Source: Gaeumannomyces sp. JS-464 (taxonomy: Eukaryota; Ascomycota; Sordariomycetes; Magnaporthales; Magnaporthaceae). Taken from it: a stretch of DNA of 64,000 nucleotides. Positions within the stretch are counted from its first letter, which is position 1; each line of letters opens with the position of its first letter. The position numbers were made by a program, and so were the translations under genes. Location: contig NGZR01000004.1 in the NCBI GenBank assembly GCA_002197995.1, positions 4,650,001 through 4,714,000 of the forward strand, in the 5' to 3' direction. Under the pieces are notes generated by a model, which ran no database searches, was not told the DNA's origin, and worked only from the letters and a program-made list of their open reading frames with translations. Shown in pieces: positions 23,593 to 34,641 of the stretch.

Positions 23593-24556
23593 CAATTGGT
23601 GCGAGTCGGTATGCCCCGAGCGAGCATGTAGAGCCAGGCGCCTAGCAAGTACGGGATCATGTAGGAAACCTTTACCCAGTCCCGGTAGCCCATGAGTATT
23701 GAGTATAATCTAAGAGGATCATCATAGGGCAGTGGGCTTATCTAGGAGAGAAAGATAACCAAACCCACCACAGCCCAAGACGGTATACCAGAAAATTTTC
23801 AGGGCACTCCTTTGCCCCTTAGCGATTTGGCCCATTTCGCAGAGTGGCTGGCGTTATCTGGTGGCTCACCCCATACAAAGCCAAGACGATCACGACTAGT
23901 CTGGTGGTCGAGAGCTCTCACGTCGCCGAGTCCAAACCGTCCACCTGGGCCGAGAACCCGTACCGCAACAAGATATGCGGTTATTATCTCGGAGCTGGTC
24001 AGGCCGTAGAGCTTAAACCCATAGGGTAGCAAATGTTCTTGTCCAATAACGTTTAGTCTCTGCTGAAAGCAAGAGCTTTAGCAGGAAAGCTACCTGCCTA
24101 CCTGCCTAGGTAGTTAAAGGGAGAATCAGTTTTTCTCGTAACGTTATCGATAATCATGATACTTCCATGTCGCGGCATTATTACAAAAAGCCCATTGGTG
24201 ATTGATGTGATCGAAGAGATACAATGTCTAAACCAGACGTAAGCCCTAAACACCCCTACGGCGAGAATGGGGACTATAACCATGGACAAAAATGACTATA
24301 TCTCAGCAAAAGAGGAGGAAGGAGATATGTGAGACGAAGTTGAAGTGTTCAAATTCATTCATGGGCAGGACCAAAACCTGCCCTGCTATCCAACGCCGTA
24401 TCAAATCAAGCAGTGCCTTTTTTTTTACTGCAACCCGTTCCAAACGCCTTATGGTATCAGAGAGTACAAAAAGAAAAAGAAAGGAAAAAAAAACCTAAAC
24501 CCAAACAGAAACGCTAAGAAGAAGAAGAAGCAAAGAAAAGACATATCTCACCCATC
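23593..24556. other. Intergenic, low-complexity A-rich right end
   Basis: No supported gene. A cctgcctacctgcctaggtag motif lies at 24094-24114, and an A-rich purine tract (AAG/GAAA repeats) at 24466-24542 sits just beyond the 3' end of the secreted-protein gene. A 77-codon frame at 24032-23799 (-) has no recognisable domain. Confidence 0.4.
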
Positions 24557-25205
24557 TTAGGCAAAGCCGCGGAACTGCCTCGGGTGCCTCCTGGCGATGG
24601 GCTTGACAAAGGCCGGCTCGCCGGTGACGCCGCGGCGCAGGATGTCGGACTCCCCGTCCTCGTCCTCGGCGACGTCGGTCATGTCGGTGCGGCGGCGGGC
24701 CAGGTTGGGGGAGGCCTGGGCCTCGGCGGCGGGGTCCTCGCTGCTGGCGTTCTCGTCGGCGTCGGCCTGGTTAGCATGGTCCTCGTCAAGGTCTGCGAAC
24801 TCGTCGTCGCCGGCGGCGCTGGCGTCGTCGTCAACGTCGGCATCGTCGTCGAGCTCTGCGTCGTCGCTGAGCTCCGCGTCATCGCCAAGTTCTGCGTCGT
24901 CGTCAACCTCTGCGTCGTCCTCGAAGTCGGCGTTGTCGTCCTCCTCGGAGCCGGCCAGGTTCTCCTCAGCCGAGCTGCCCTCGCCAGAGCGGGCCTCGAC
25001 CTGCGGCGGAAGGGCTCGACGTCGGTGAGGCCGCGGGCGATCAGCTGGCGCCTGTGCTCCGGGTCGTAAAAGTCAGTCTGGGGGCGCCCTGGCGGGCGAT
25101 CAGCAGGGAATCGTGGCCCGAGCTCTGTGTGTCAGTATTAACCGCTGAGGCGATGGCCGGCAGGGCCGTAGCGAGCAGGAAAGCGGCGAAGGTCTGGCAA
25201 CGCAT
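24557..25205 (-). CDS. Small secreted acidic (Asp/Glu/Ala-rich) protein
   Basis: The first 21 residues form a typical signal peptide: charged start MRCQ, hydrophobic core FAAFLLATALPAIA, small residues at the cleavage site. The mature part is about 195 residues, dominated by Asp, Glu and Ala in repeating D-D-A-E-L/V units (24680-24960). It ends with a basic segment ARRHPRQFRGFA before the stop at 24557. Dibasic sites (RRRT, LRRG) could be cut by a Kex2-like protease. Two single-base omissions (G-run 25080-25084 and near 25015) must be restored to join signal peptide, middle and acidic repeat, giving 216 residues. The plus-strand frame over this region is a shadow. Function unknown; an effector, adhesin or cation-binding wall protein are all possible. 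Confidence 0.6.
24680..24960 (-). repeat. Degenerate GAC/GAG/GCC codon repeat (acidic tract)
   Basis: On the minus strand, triplets of the type gac gac gcn gag recur with small variations, encoding runs such as DDAELGDDAELSDDAEL. This is an internal protein repeat of the secreted acidic protein and probably evolves by slippage. Confidence 0.6.
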
Positions 25206-27559
25206 TTTGGTGTCTGTGTTCTGTTGAGCTGGTAGTAAACGAGAAACGCTGCGCGGATGGGGGTGGAAAGGGGCTGGTTAGACTTGGGTTTCAGGGGTCG
25301 ACGAGCTGACGATGGTCCCTGTGATGTTTTATGGCTGTGGTCGTGGGCGGACAAATAAAGAAAAACGAAAAAAAGAAGAGTATCAGAAACACAAGGTTAA
25401 AGCTGGAGTAGGAGGCACAATTGGCAGGTTGTCGAGGTGTGGCGAGCCCTGACGTAGACGGACGGATTGGTGGGAGGTGGGGTGGTGTTGATTCTATTGT
25501 TTGTTGCGCTGGCGTGATGATGGAGAAAACAACCCCCATTCTCGCTTCATTGCAACCCAAATTCTTATATCAAAACCAGCAGCTCGGCAGTCCGGGGTTG
25601 TTGGTGCTGCCTCGGGAGGCATAGTGTGAGATTACTACCAGGCGAGGGGTTCGCTGACCGGGACAGTAATCGGATTGAGGCGGAGTGGGCTTGGGTGTTT
25701 GAGGCCTGCATCGCGGCCCGTCGCCAGACCCAATTTGGCGGGCTGGCGGGGTGGCCATGGGCCTTCTAGTTGGCAGGCTGGGATCATGTGCACTTTCTTA
25801 CTGCTGGCGCTTGTTTGGTGGTGTCGTTTTGCTTGGCGGCGTACGCTTTCGTGGGCTGTGCGCGCCAAAATACAATCCGTGGCCACCAACACCGAGGCGG
25901 GCAGTGAATGAGATGGGATGGTCTTTACTACGGATGCGCGCGCCTGGTAAAAATGACGATCGTTCAGGAATTAGCGTATCCCGCAAGCCTCAAGCTTTTA
26001 TGCCTCTGTTTAGGCGGAGCGCAACACCATCGCATCGCATCGCATTCGATCCTTTGTTAGCTGAGCGCGAGTAGTAACTGGCACCTGCCCTCGTTTGGCC
26101 CTAGACAGTGCTACACAGATTGTCGATCGGATTTATGGTTTCATTTATTTTCTTTTTCTTCTTCCTTCCCTAATAAGGACCCGGAGTGCCTGCGCTCAAC
26201 CAGAGGCAGGTAGCGTGTCTTCATCAATCTCCGGGCTGTTTCTTTGTCTTCATTCGACAGGAATGTTCCGGACTAAGAAATAGGTAGTTTACTGCGGCTG
26301 ACAAGCAAGATGGGCATGGCGTTTCGGCAAAATGCCGTGACGAGTTTGGCGTGCCTGTCTTGTGGCATCACGTAACCATCATGTCATGGCAGGGCGCCTA
26401 CCATGAGATCGCCGTACCCAGGCTAGTGTCTACACTATTGTCCAGAACCTTTCAAAATTGGGGCGCGATCGATTTCTCCCACGCCTGTTCCTGGACAGGT
26501 AGCGGTATGTTCACCGCAGCTCTGGCGATTTATTAGCCGACGGAAACCCTCCGCGCACGTTTGTGCAGGAGCCAGGGAGACCTTTATTTTGATATGGAAG
26601 CGAGCGGACCCTGTTCGGCATTCCTCTGCAGGCCACTCACGGAACTATCCCAGGGAAGTCTCGTCGATAATAGGAGTGTTTGTGCTACCTATGGATGTCC
26701 CGTTATCCATACACTGGTATCTGTGTGTGTAGCATAAGAATTCCAAATGCCTGTCCCGAGACTGCTCCGAGTTGGTCCACATTGGAAGACCTTGTGTAGG
26801 TACCTAGCTAACATGGCATCGCACGGAAGGATGGACAACGTGTTGATGCGAGTCGTTCGGGCTTTGGGAGTTCAGTAATCATCATCTCGGCGGGAATGGG
26901 GCACAGAGAAGACTCCTCCTGCCTTTGTCAGCGCCCAGCATGCTGCGATCCGATTGAAGAGAGCACGCAGGAGACGTCGGGTGCAGCTTGCACACAATCG
27001 GATACCACCCAAGCCCGGCTACCGGTGTCTGGTGGATGGGGCCATGCTCTGAACGCTAGCGGTCAAAGAATAAACGCCATGCGGCTGGGCGTTCCGGGCA
27101 GGAGCACCCGTCGATATTACTAAAATGTCGCGCGGCGCCGTCTTCTTTGTGCCCCACAAAATGTTCACAGCCCTGGGCCGGAACCTGCGCCGACGTTAAC
27201 GCCGACGGCGGCAATCATCTTGTGCCGCTACACCAAAACTCGTGTAACCCTGAGACGTCTCGTAAAGGCGAACGCACAGCCTCCCATTCAGACGGTGCCG
27301 CCTGGCTGCATCGCAGTAACACCTCTCGTCGTGTCCAGTCATCCTGGGCTTTGGCATTGACCGCCCGCACCAGCCGGCACAGCGCCCAGGCAGGCTTACC
27401 CCACCAAGCAGCGACCCAACCGTGCGGTTCCAGCCAGCGTTCAATCGGTTGAGTCGCCCGATCCGATCGATCGACCCGTCCCCGTTGAGCGTTCCCGGAT
27501 TGGCCCATCGGCCGAACGAGTCGCGCACCTCTCCACCCGCGGTCGGGGGTAACCACACC
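25206..27559. other. Large intergenic region, promoters of two divergent genes
   Basis: About 2.35 kb between the secreted protein (-) and the bZIP gene (+). No coding region I can support. Short pyrimidine-rich runs occur near 26145-26170, and a taggtacctagctaac motif near 26800. The length suggests complex regulation or an unrecognised RNA or gene. Confidence 0.4.
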
Positions 27560-29831
27560 ATGCCCGGTCACTCGGACCTGGCCATCCTGAACGCCGAGCA
27601 GTACGACGACGGCGTCTCCTCTCGGCGCAACGTCCGCAGGCACGTCGGCTCGTCCAGCAGCGAAGATGTGCCGGCCCCGCGGAAGCGCGCGAGGAGGCCG
27701 CCGCAGCCCGCGTCTGGCGGCGGCAGCACCACGGCAACGGCGACCGAGGGCGACGGCGGCGGCAGCGAGAAGAAGCGCGCGCGCGGACGCCCCCGCCTGA
27801 CCGCCAACGACGAGTCGGCCGCCGAGCGCAGGCGCACGCAGATCCGGCTGGCGCAGCGCGCGTACCGCAACCGCAAGGAGAACGCCATCACCACGCTCGA
27901 GCAGCAGGTCAAGGACCTGCGCGACACAAACGAGGAGATGAGCCACGCCTTCATGGCCCTGCACGACTTTGCCGTCCAGCGCGGCCTGCTCGACGCCAGG
28001 CCCGACTTTGGCGACCGCCTGCGCTCCACCACCGAGAGGTTTGTCGCTCTCGCTCGGAAAACGGCCGAGCTTGGGGCTGGCGAGGAGGAGGCCGCCGCCC
28101 CTGGGCCAGCCGGGGCGGACAACAGGGATAGGCAAACTAGACCGCGGGCCAACACACCAAATTCTGAGGAAGCCGAAGAGGTGCAAAGAGTTATAAATCG
28201 CCCAGCTGGCGGATCCAGTGCTCTGCCGCAGCAACAGCAACGGCAACAGCAACCGCAAAGTCAACAGCGCAGATGCTGTACGGAGGCTTCGTAATTTCAC
28301 AAGACTACGCCCCCGACCTGGCCACCTCAATGCCCGCCTCCTTCGGCTTTGGCGACGCGGTCCTGGGCGGGAGTCTCGATGTCGACGTCGGCATCGGCGG
28401 GTCCGCGTGGAACGAGCTCGAGACGGTCACGCAGCCGACCCTGGACAACGCCAGCTTCCCCTTCACCGAGGACCAGATCTTCTCCATCATTGGCGGCGCT
28501 CCGTCCCCCTGCCGCACCCGGCCCAGCCGTCGCCGCCCCGCAGCTACGCCGCGTCCGAGTCGACCTTTGGCCGGCGCCTGCAGCGCTTCGCCGTCGAGCG
28601 CGCCCTCTCACTCATCTCGATGCCGAACCCGCCCCCGCTCCGCCTCGTGCGCGTCTTCGGCTTCTGCCTGCCCTTCGAGAGCGCCGACGACATCCGCCAC
28701 CGCCTCAGTAGCTCTCTGAACCGCCCTCAGGGTCAGTCTTTGTTTTACTGGCAGTACCCCTTCCACCACCTCGGCGGCGCCGGCTCGCACTTCCCCCCGG
28801 GCGCTGTGTCCTCGACCCCTACTGACCCAGCCCGGTTCGGGATCCCAGCCGGCATCGATGCCACGACGCAGCAGCAGCAGCGTGGGGTCGTGGGCAACCA
28901 TGGCACTGCCGACGTGATGCGGCCGCGCAACGGCGCGGGCTTCGCCATGGGCCCCTTCACGCGGCTCGTGGCCGACTCGGGCGCGTCGCACCTCGACGCC
29001 CGCCAGCGCATCAAAGTGCCCGGGTTTGAGGGTGATTTTTACGACTCGGACGAGGTCGAGCTGTGGCTGCGCTGCCGCGGCGTCGACATCGCGCCCGCCC
29101 AGGACTACGTCACGACCGAGGTCGACCTGTCCGCGTTTGACTCGGCCGCCTCGGCCGGCGGCGGGGACGCCGCTTCGGTCTACCCCTCCGCCGCCGCCGG
29201 CCTGTTTCCCAACCCGGACTTTATGGGCTTTGGGCCGCTCGACCAGGGTGGGGCGGGCGGAGCCGGGGCGGGTGTGGGAGGCGCGAGTGATTTCGGGTCT
29301 TTGGGGACGGCGCCAGCAACCGCCTTGCCGACCACGGCAGCAACGGGGCCGCATGTGCCATCGCCCTTGTCGTCGGCGCAGGAGCGCTCGCCGGGTGACA
29401 TGTGGAGCACGGCTCCCGACAGCGTCCTGGCCGACATGTCGACTTTCATGTTCTCAGGGGTTTCCTACGGCTCTCAAGGCATGTTTGGAGCCGTGCCGGC
29501 CGGCGCTGACTTCACGGCCAGGAACAACATGCCGTTTATGCCGGACCTTTCGATGCCCCAGCAGGCGCAGCAGCCGGCGAGCTCCCGCAAGACAATGATC
29601 ACGCTTGATGTTGCCTTGTTTGTGCAGAGTAAGTGCTTTCCAGATTGTCATAAAATACTTCTCCCGGTCACTCGGGACCACACAAGACCACGAGTCCAGG
29701 TTACTGATATTTGCTGCTCAACAGAGTTGACCGACAAGGCGACATGTCTGGGGAGATCACCTGGGTTCCGAATTGACAATGTCCGGCAGGCATTCCTTGC
29801 CTCGGCGCATCGTCTGCCTATAAATGCATGA
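27560..29831 (+). CDS. bZIP transcription factor
   Basis: Nuclear regulator with a basic-leucine zipper at residues about 90-150. The basic region has the fungal form RRRTQIRLAQRAYRNRKEN, followed by a zipper with LEQQVKDLRDTNEEM and then FMALHDFAVQRGLL, shared by many Sordariomycete bZIPs. Proposed exons are 27560-28180, 28273-29628 and 29725-29831. The first intron (gtgcaa...gcgcag, 92 bp) is the likelier explanation of a frame change there. The second (gtaagt...caacag, 96 bp) is clear. One C is missing from the run 28505-28509, joining IFSIIGGAPSP to the following frame. The sum gives 694 residues. The C-terminal part carries LRLVRVFGFCLPFESADDIR and low-complexity Gly/Ala/Ser stretches. 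Target genes unknown. Confidence 0.8.
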
Positions 29832-29940
29832 CAATGGGGATATCTGAAAGAACATACACGATGATTATTAGATGTTCCATTCGAAACAACCCTTGCAATA
29901 AAGAGGGCTCAGCCATATTTCATGCGCAGATTCGTGTTGC
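29832..29940. other. Convergent spacer
   Basis: Short gap between the 3' ends of the bZIP gene and the LYR-type gene; presumably shared terminator space (aataaa at about 29898). Confidence 0.4.
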
Positions 29941-31254
29941 TCAAAAAGTTGCCTCCCCCGGCCCTGGGCGTGTGCTCTCAGCGTGTTCTTCTGCCTTGAG
30001 ACGGCGGCGTTCACTCTTGATCCTCTGACGCGAGAGCTTCTCCTCCTCGGCCAGCTTCCTCTCCTCCTTGGCGATCCCCCACAGCAGCTTGACGCGCTCG
30101 AGCTGGTCTAGGCGCTGCGCCTGCAGCTGCGCCTGCATGTAGCGGACGCCAAACATGGTCGAGCCCGCGTACGTGTCCAGCCCGTCGGCGCCGCCGCTGC
30201 CGGCGCGCCTGGCCCGGGCGGCCTGGTTGTACACGCGCGGCGCGAGCCCGTGCGCCACCAGCTGCGTCTGCATCAGGTCGTCCCACTCGTCCTCGAGGCG
30301 CGCGGCCGCCGCGACGTCGCCGCGGTCCAGCTCGACCATGCGCGAGATGCGCGCGCCGCGCTTGAGCTCGAGGGCGTGGATGGCGGCGCCGAGCCGGAGG
30401 CTCTGCGGCTTGCGCACGCGCAGGAACGGGAAGCCGTTGACGGTCGCGGCCAGCTTGGGCACGCCGCGGGCGCCGGCGAGCTCGGACGCGGGCGCCGGGC
30501 GGGACGGGTGCTCGTACAGGAAGCGGGGCTGCGCCTGCGCGGGCGTGTGGCTGGTGGCGGCGGCGGCGAAGGCGGCCAGGGCGGCGCGGTAGTGGGCGTC
30601 GTCGGAGCCGAGCGAGCCGATCTCGGCGTAGGCCGGGTTGGGCACGCGGCGCAGGAACGGGACTGAGGGGCCCCGCACGCGCCCGCCCGAGAGGGTGCGC
30701 CGCTCGCCGCGCTGGTTGAGCCGCGGCCGCGAGCTGGGGGCCTCGTCGCCGAGGTCGACGCCCGCGCCCGCCGCGGCGGCGCGGCGGCGCTTGACGCGGT
30801 CCTCGTGGTAGCGGGTCAGGAAGTCGAGGACGGTATTGTGGGCGGGGCTGTCGGGCTCGCGGGCGGCCGAGAGGAGGTCGAGGAACTGGTGGGATGGATC
30901 TTTTCTTCAGCTCTGGCACAAACCGAGGCCGCATTGGCTGGCAGCAGTATGTTTGGTGGGTTTGGCGAAGGTCGTCCGCCCTACCTTGTATCCATTGGAC
31001 AGAGACGAGGTGACCAGGCGGGGGCTGATGTAGTGTCTGTTCCTCTGGAAGCCCTTGCGGATGAGGTGTTTGATGGGGTTGACGGTGCCGTCGCCCCGCG
31101 TCTGCGCATTCGGGAGGACGACGTGGGGTACCTGCCGGAGCAGGGCCTTATATAGCGCGAAGCCTGAGGAGGGTCGGACGTCAGGATGGGGGTCAGGCCG
31201 AGCGTGGAATCGGAGCGGCGGGCGAAGCTGCCGCTTTCGTGACGGCCCGGGCAT
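29941..31254 (-). CDS. LYR-motif (Complex1_LYR-like) protein
   Basis: Probable mitochondrial protein. Exons 31254-30985 and 30885-29941 flank a 99-bp phase-0 intron (gtaggg...caccag). They give 404 residues with no frame break. The N-terminus is basic and carries FALYKALLRQVPHVV, a LYR-type motif, then NPIKHLIRKGFQRNR and SPRLVTSSLSNGYK, which run across the intron into FLDLLSAAREPDS. LYR proteins usually assist Fe-S cluster delivery or respiratory-complex assembly together with acyl carrier protein. The long C-terminal half, with a conserved-looking NGFPFLRVRKPQS segment and a charged coiled-coil end (KEERKLAEEEKLSRQRIKSE), is unlike the small LYR assembly factors, so the specific role is open. 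Long arginine-rich frames in this GC-rich stretch are shadows. Confidence 0.7.
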
Positions 31255-31719
31255 TTGGATCTCTTTGCTGGGAGGGACTTAGGGATAGGGCGACGTACAT
31301 GCTATGCGATGACGCACATCGCGCGCGGGCACGTAGCGTAGCGGCATTCACCTCGCTGTGGCCGACATGCCAGTCTTACCAAAGACTAGGTCTGTCTTGC
31401 CTGGGAACGTACTGGATTTTGCGGGCATTGGCGTTAATGCGGAGATGCGCGCAGAGCTTGGAAGATTTCTGCCGACATTCCCACTGCGCGTCGGCTCGAG
31501 GCGGGGAGTGTGGGGCATGTCGTAGGTGCTGTGGGTATGTTTCTCTGAGGTTGTTTCAGCCAATGGGGTGTGTTGGTTGGACCCTGTCTTTCCTAGCACA
31601 CCACCCTCCCACTCCAAGTTCCCATGACGTATGGGGGCTTGGGTGTCGATCACGTTGCTCCCACCGCGGAAACCGTCGAACTCATTCTCGTCCATGAATG
31701 TGGGTCAGCCGTGGCCGCC
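31255..31719. promoter_or_regulatory. Divergent spacer, LYR gene and APH-like gene
   Basis: About 465 bp between two divergent genes, expected to hold both promoters. No motif stands out. The open frame running into the kinase from 31624 has no conserved content before 31720. Confidence 0.35.
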
Positions 31720-32833
31720 ATGGCTAGCCCGGACACTAACGTAAGCCACATGGACAACAGAAATGCCATCGCCTGCGCCCGAAAACTTGCGAACAGCGTC
31801 TCTTTGAATCAGTTAACCGCAAAGCTAAAGACCGACCCGGCCATCGATCTCACCGAATTCCTGGAGCAAAAGCTGGAACTATATCCAAAGCTCGTCCAAA
31901 GTCTCGTGCAAGCGAAGTTCCAGTCTTCCTCTGGTCATGAAGCGCAAAGTCTACCAACCTCACCAATCCCCGAGGAGAAGCCATTCGTCGTCGAGAACGA
32001 GCTACCTGCGATCATTCATGCGCTGAGTGACGACATGGCGGCGTTGCTGGCAGGTGACGGAAGCGTTGTTGATCAAAGTGTGCTACCATGCCAACTCCCG
32101 TCTGCTCTTGTGGCCCCCTCAACCGACTTCTTCGGGAGGGAGAAATCCTGCACGAGCTTCACAAGCACTGGGTGGTCGACATTGGATCGGGAAAAGTGGC
32201 AAAAATCGGCCCAAGCATTGATCTGGATCACATCAACAACCTACAGCAGATTAATAAGCACGTCCCCGGAATCCCAACCCTCGATGCCTTGGTGCTCTGT
32301 CCGCTGGCCGTTGGACCTACATTTTCCTGTCTCGGCCCCAGGGTGTCACTCTCGAGACCGCCTGGCCTGATCTCGCCACGGAACAGAAGCTGTCGGTCCA
32401 GCAGCAGCTGGCCGAGTATCTCAAGCTTCTCCACGCCGAGTCCCCTCCAGCTGGGCCGATCCGACTTGGCAGTTTCGCGGCAGGCATCTGCCAGGAACCA
32501 GGCAGAGCCACGACGGCGTGGGTCTCTATGATCCGGTCCTTTATGACAGAAGACCACCGTATCGTTATGACACACGGTGAACTCCATCCGCGCAACATCA
32601 TGGTTGCTCTAGGAGCGAGCGATGACGGAGAAGCGGACATTCGTGTGACGTCAATACTGGATTGGGAGTTTTCTGGGTGGTATCCCGAGCATTGGGAATT
32701 CGTCCGGGCTCTCAGTACACTTGAATCCCGGAGCCCTTTGAAGGATTGGATCGACTATCTCCCCACCGATGCCATCAGGCAGTATCCTGTCGAATTCTCG
32801 CTGGACTGCCCCACCGGCCGCTGGCTCGGTTGA
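31720..32833 (+). CDS. Aminoglycoside phosphotransferase (APH)-like kinase
   Basis: Small-molecule or protein-kinase-like fold protein; this family is expanded in fungi and its substrates are mostly unknown. The C-terminal half shows the catalytic loop as THGELHPRNIMV and the metal-binding segment SILDWEFSGWYPEHWE. The N-lobe shows HKHWVVDIGSGKVAKIGP, with the likely ATP-binding lysine. In the catalytic loop Glu stands where the usual Brenner-type Asp is found. Three single-base frame changes (about 32050, about 32115 and the G pair at 32291) have to be bridged, which gives about 370 residues ending at TGRWLG. The first 100 residues (FLEQKLELYPKLVQSL region) are helical and not recognised. 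Cytosolic, with no signal peptide. Confidence 0.65.
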
Positions 32834-32847
32834 TGCAGTGAGTTGGC

Positions 32848-33235
32848 ATGCAGGTTTTCACACCTGCTCAAGATGCATATGCCAGATGCCCTTGGAGTCG
32901 AACTAGGCAGATGTTCAACCTTGACAAGAAATGGGAAGATATCATCAATCTCACCTGTGACTTTGAACCAACCAATGGCCTTACTCCTCCAGATACCCTT
33001 TCCACTAAACAACCCATCCCCCTTGGGCCAGGACACTGGCTGCCTGACGGCCTAGTTCCACATCTACGTACGTGTCGTCGACGCCTTGGCCAAGGAAGAC
33101 CAAGGTCTGCTCCCAAGATCCAATGGGCGCAGGCGTGTCGACGGGTGGTACCATGGCAAGAACCGCATCCTTCGGTTCTATGCTCCCGGGTACCTGCGGA
33201 ACATCGTCGTGGACTCTCTCCTGACCGGTTAGTAG
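32848..33235 (+). pseudogene. Unassigned coding remnant, plus strand
   Basis: Protein-like stretches in two frames: NLDKKWEDIINLTCDFEP near 32920-32975, then YVRVVDALAKEDQGLLP and WYHGKNRILRFYAPGYLRN near 33065-33220, ending at a stop at about 33232. I do not recognise the family. It may be the tail of a decayed gene or a real 3' exon of an unrecognised one. Confidence 0.3.
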
Positions 33236-33336
33236 ACCTTTGACATCGGCAGCAAACGGGAGCCAAGCGCTGGCAGCAAAGAAGCCCCCCGGTCTCCGTT
33301 TCAGGTCTCGTTGAGAGAGTAGCGCCCACGTCCCTG

Positions 33337-33341
<5 letters not shown>

Positions 33342-33367
<26 letters not shown>
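33342..33367. repeat. 26-base poly-C run
   Basis: Uninterrupted run of 26 cytosines followed by GGG. It lies between two protein-like remnants on opposite strands. Such a run is rare in coding or ordinary intergenic DNA and may also mark an assembly or amplification problem. Confidence 0.9.
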
Positions 33368-33369
33368 GG

Positions 33370-33490
33370 GTGATGTCCCCAAGTGCCAATTTCTTCCGCG
33401 AGTCTCCTCCAAACCGGTCGATCTCGTCTATCATAATGCGGAAGATGTGGTCTACGGACTCCAAGAGCCCTCTGACTTGAAGGTCTTTCC
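33370..33490 (-). pseudogene. Unassigned coding remnant, minus strand
   Basis: A protein-like stretch reads LESVDHIFRIMIDEIDRFGG followed by DSRKKLALGDITRG, ending directly in the poly-G produced by the C-run. There is no start or stop in keeping with a gene. The family is not recognised. Confidence 0.3.
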
Positions 33491-34641
33491 TGGCGGTGGG
33501 TACCTGGTGCCTAGGTAGGTACATAGGTTGGTGTTGGGCGCCGCGCCAGCCATGGAGAAACATGTAGTCCTCAGAAAAAAGGGGTCGTGCGCCGAACTGC
33601 GCGTTTTCATTCGCGTGTAGCCGACGTGGGCGTTGTCCTTTCCCCCCTGGCCGAGACATATAAGTGACCGCGCGCCTGGGATATGCAGGCGCACCAGGTA
33701 GGGCTACAACGACACAACAGGATCCAGTATGTCGAGCGTCAAACAAACCTACCTACCTATGCGATCAGATACGAATAGGGTCCCCTGAAAAACCTGAGAT
33801 GCAGTGCGCCAGCCGCGGTTACTCACCAATAATATTTTCTTCGAGCCAAGCGCGTCCAGACGAGGTACCTGGCCAGGTCGACATCAGGCCGGCGCCAAAG
33901 GTTGAGCGTAGCCGTCAGCAATAGGCTCGATCCTGAAAGCTCATCAGTCTTTTCATATCGTTGCAATAATCTCGATATCGTGGAGGTGTCCATAACGAGG
34001 GGGTGCGCCTCTTGTAAAAGATAGCTCCGCGCTCTTTACGCCATTTGTCGCCGCCAACCCCCACTTACAAGCCCTGCCGCATACAGCATCCTTGCCAAAT
34101 AGCACGCACCTTCACACCAGGCTTCTAAGCTATAGCTTCGGTTCTCGGACAATGAACATCACGGTCAACATCTCAATTTACGATGTTTTGGACCGGCCGG
34201 ACCCAAGCCGCTGGGCGGTCTACCTCCCGGGCCCTTAGCAACGAAACGTCACCTTGCAAGCGTCCGACGGCAAGCACGGTGCAGGATACTACGTCGAGAA
34301 GGTTTGCCAGACGCTTGAGCACCATTATCGTTGGCGCCGTCGGTGAAAGGGAAAGGGAAGCGTTGGAAGGGCAGCACAAGGTTGCGCGAGGAGCCCTTCT
34401 GTAGTACTTGAAAGACAGACAACTTTAGCCCAGTATTGCAGTGTAAAGGACTTCTCGCCCCAACATTGTTAATATTGATTCCACAAACAAGAAAAGAACA
34501 GGAAAAGGAGCAGAAAAGGGGGCAGGAAAAAAACAGGAAGGGGGGCGGGAATAGGAGGGAAAAACAAACCAGGCAGAGAAGCAGGGAAAGAAACACTACG
34601 AGAAACAGTAAAAGGAGCAGGAAAAGGAGCGGAAGGTTAAG
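33491..34641. other. Intergenic region with purine-rich tract
   Basis: No supported gene. It contains gcctaggtaggtacatagg at about 33509-33527 and acctacctacctatg at about 33748-33762. From about 34485 to 34640 the plus strand is almost purely G and A (aggaaaaggagcagaaaagg-like units), abutting the stop codon of the next gene. Confidence 0.45.

Noticed and set aside
24584..25069. Plus-strand Val/Leu/Gly-rich 161-codon frame
   Set aside because: It is the complement of the acidic repeat; the minus strand provides a signal peptide and a coherent secreted protein.
30011..30934. 307-codon Arg/Pro/Gly-rich frame over the LYR gene
   Set aside because: Alternative frame of the same strand; composition non-protein-like, while the other frame has conserved motifs and a proper intron.
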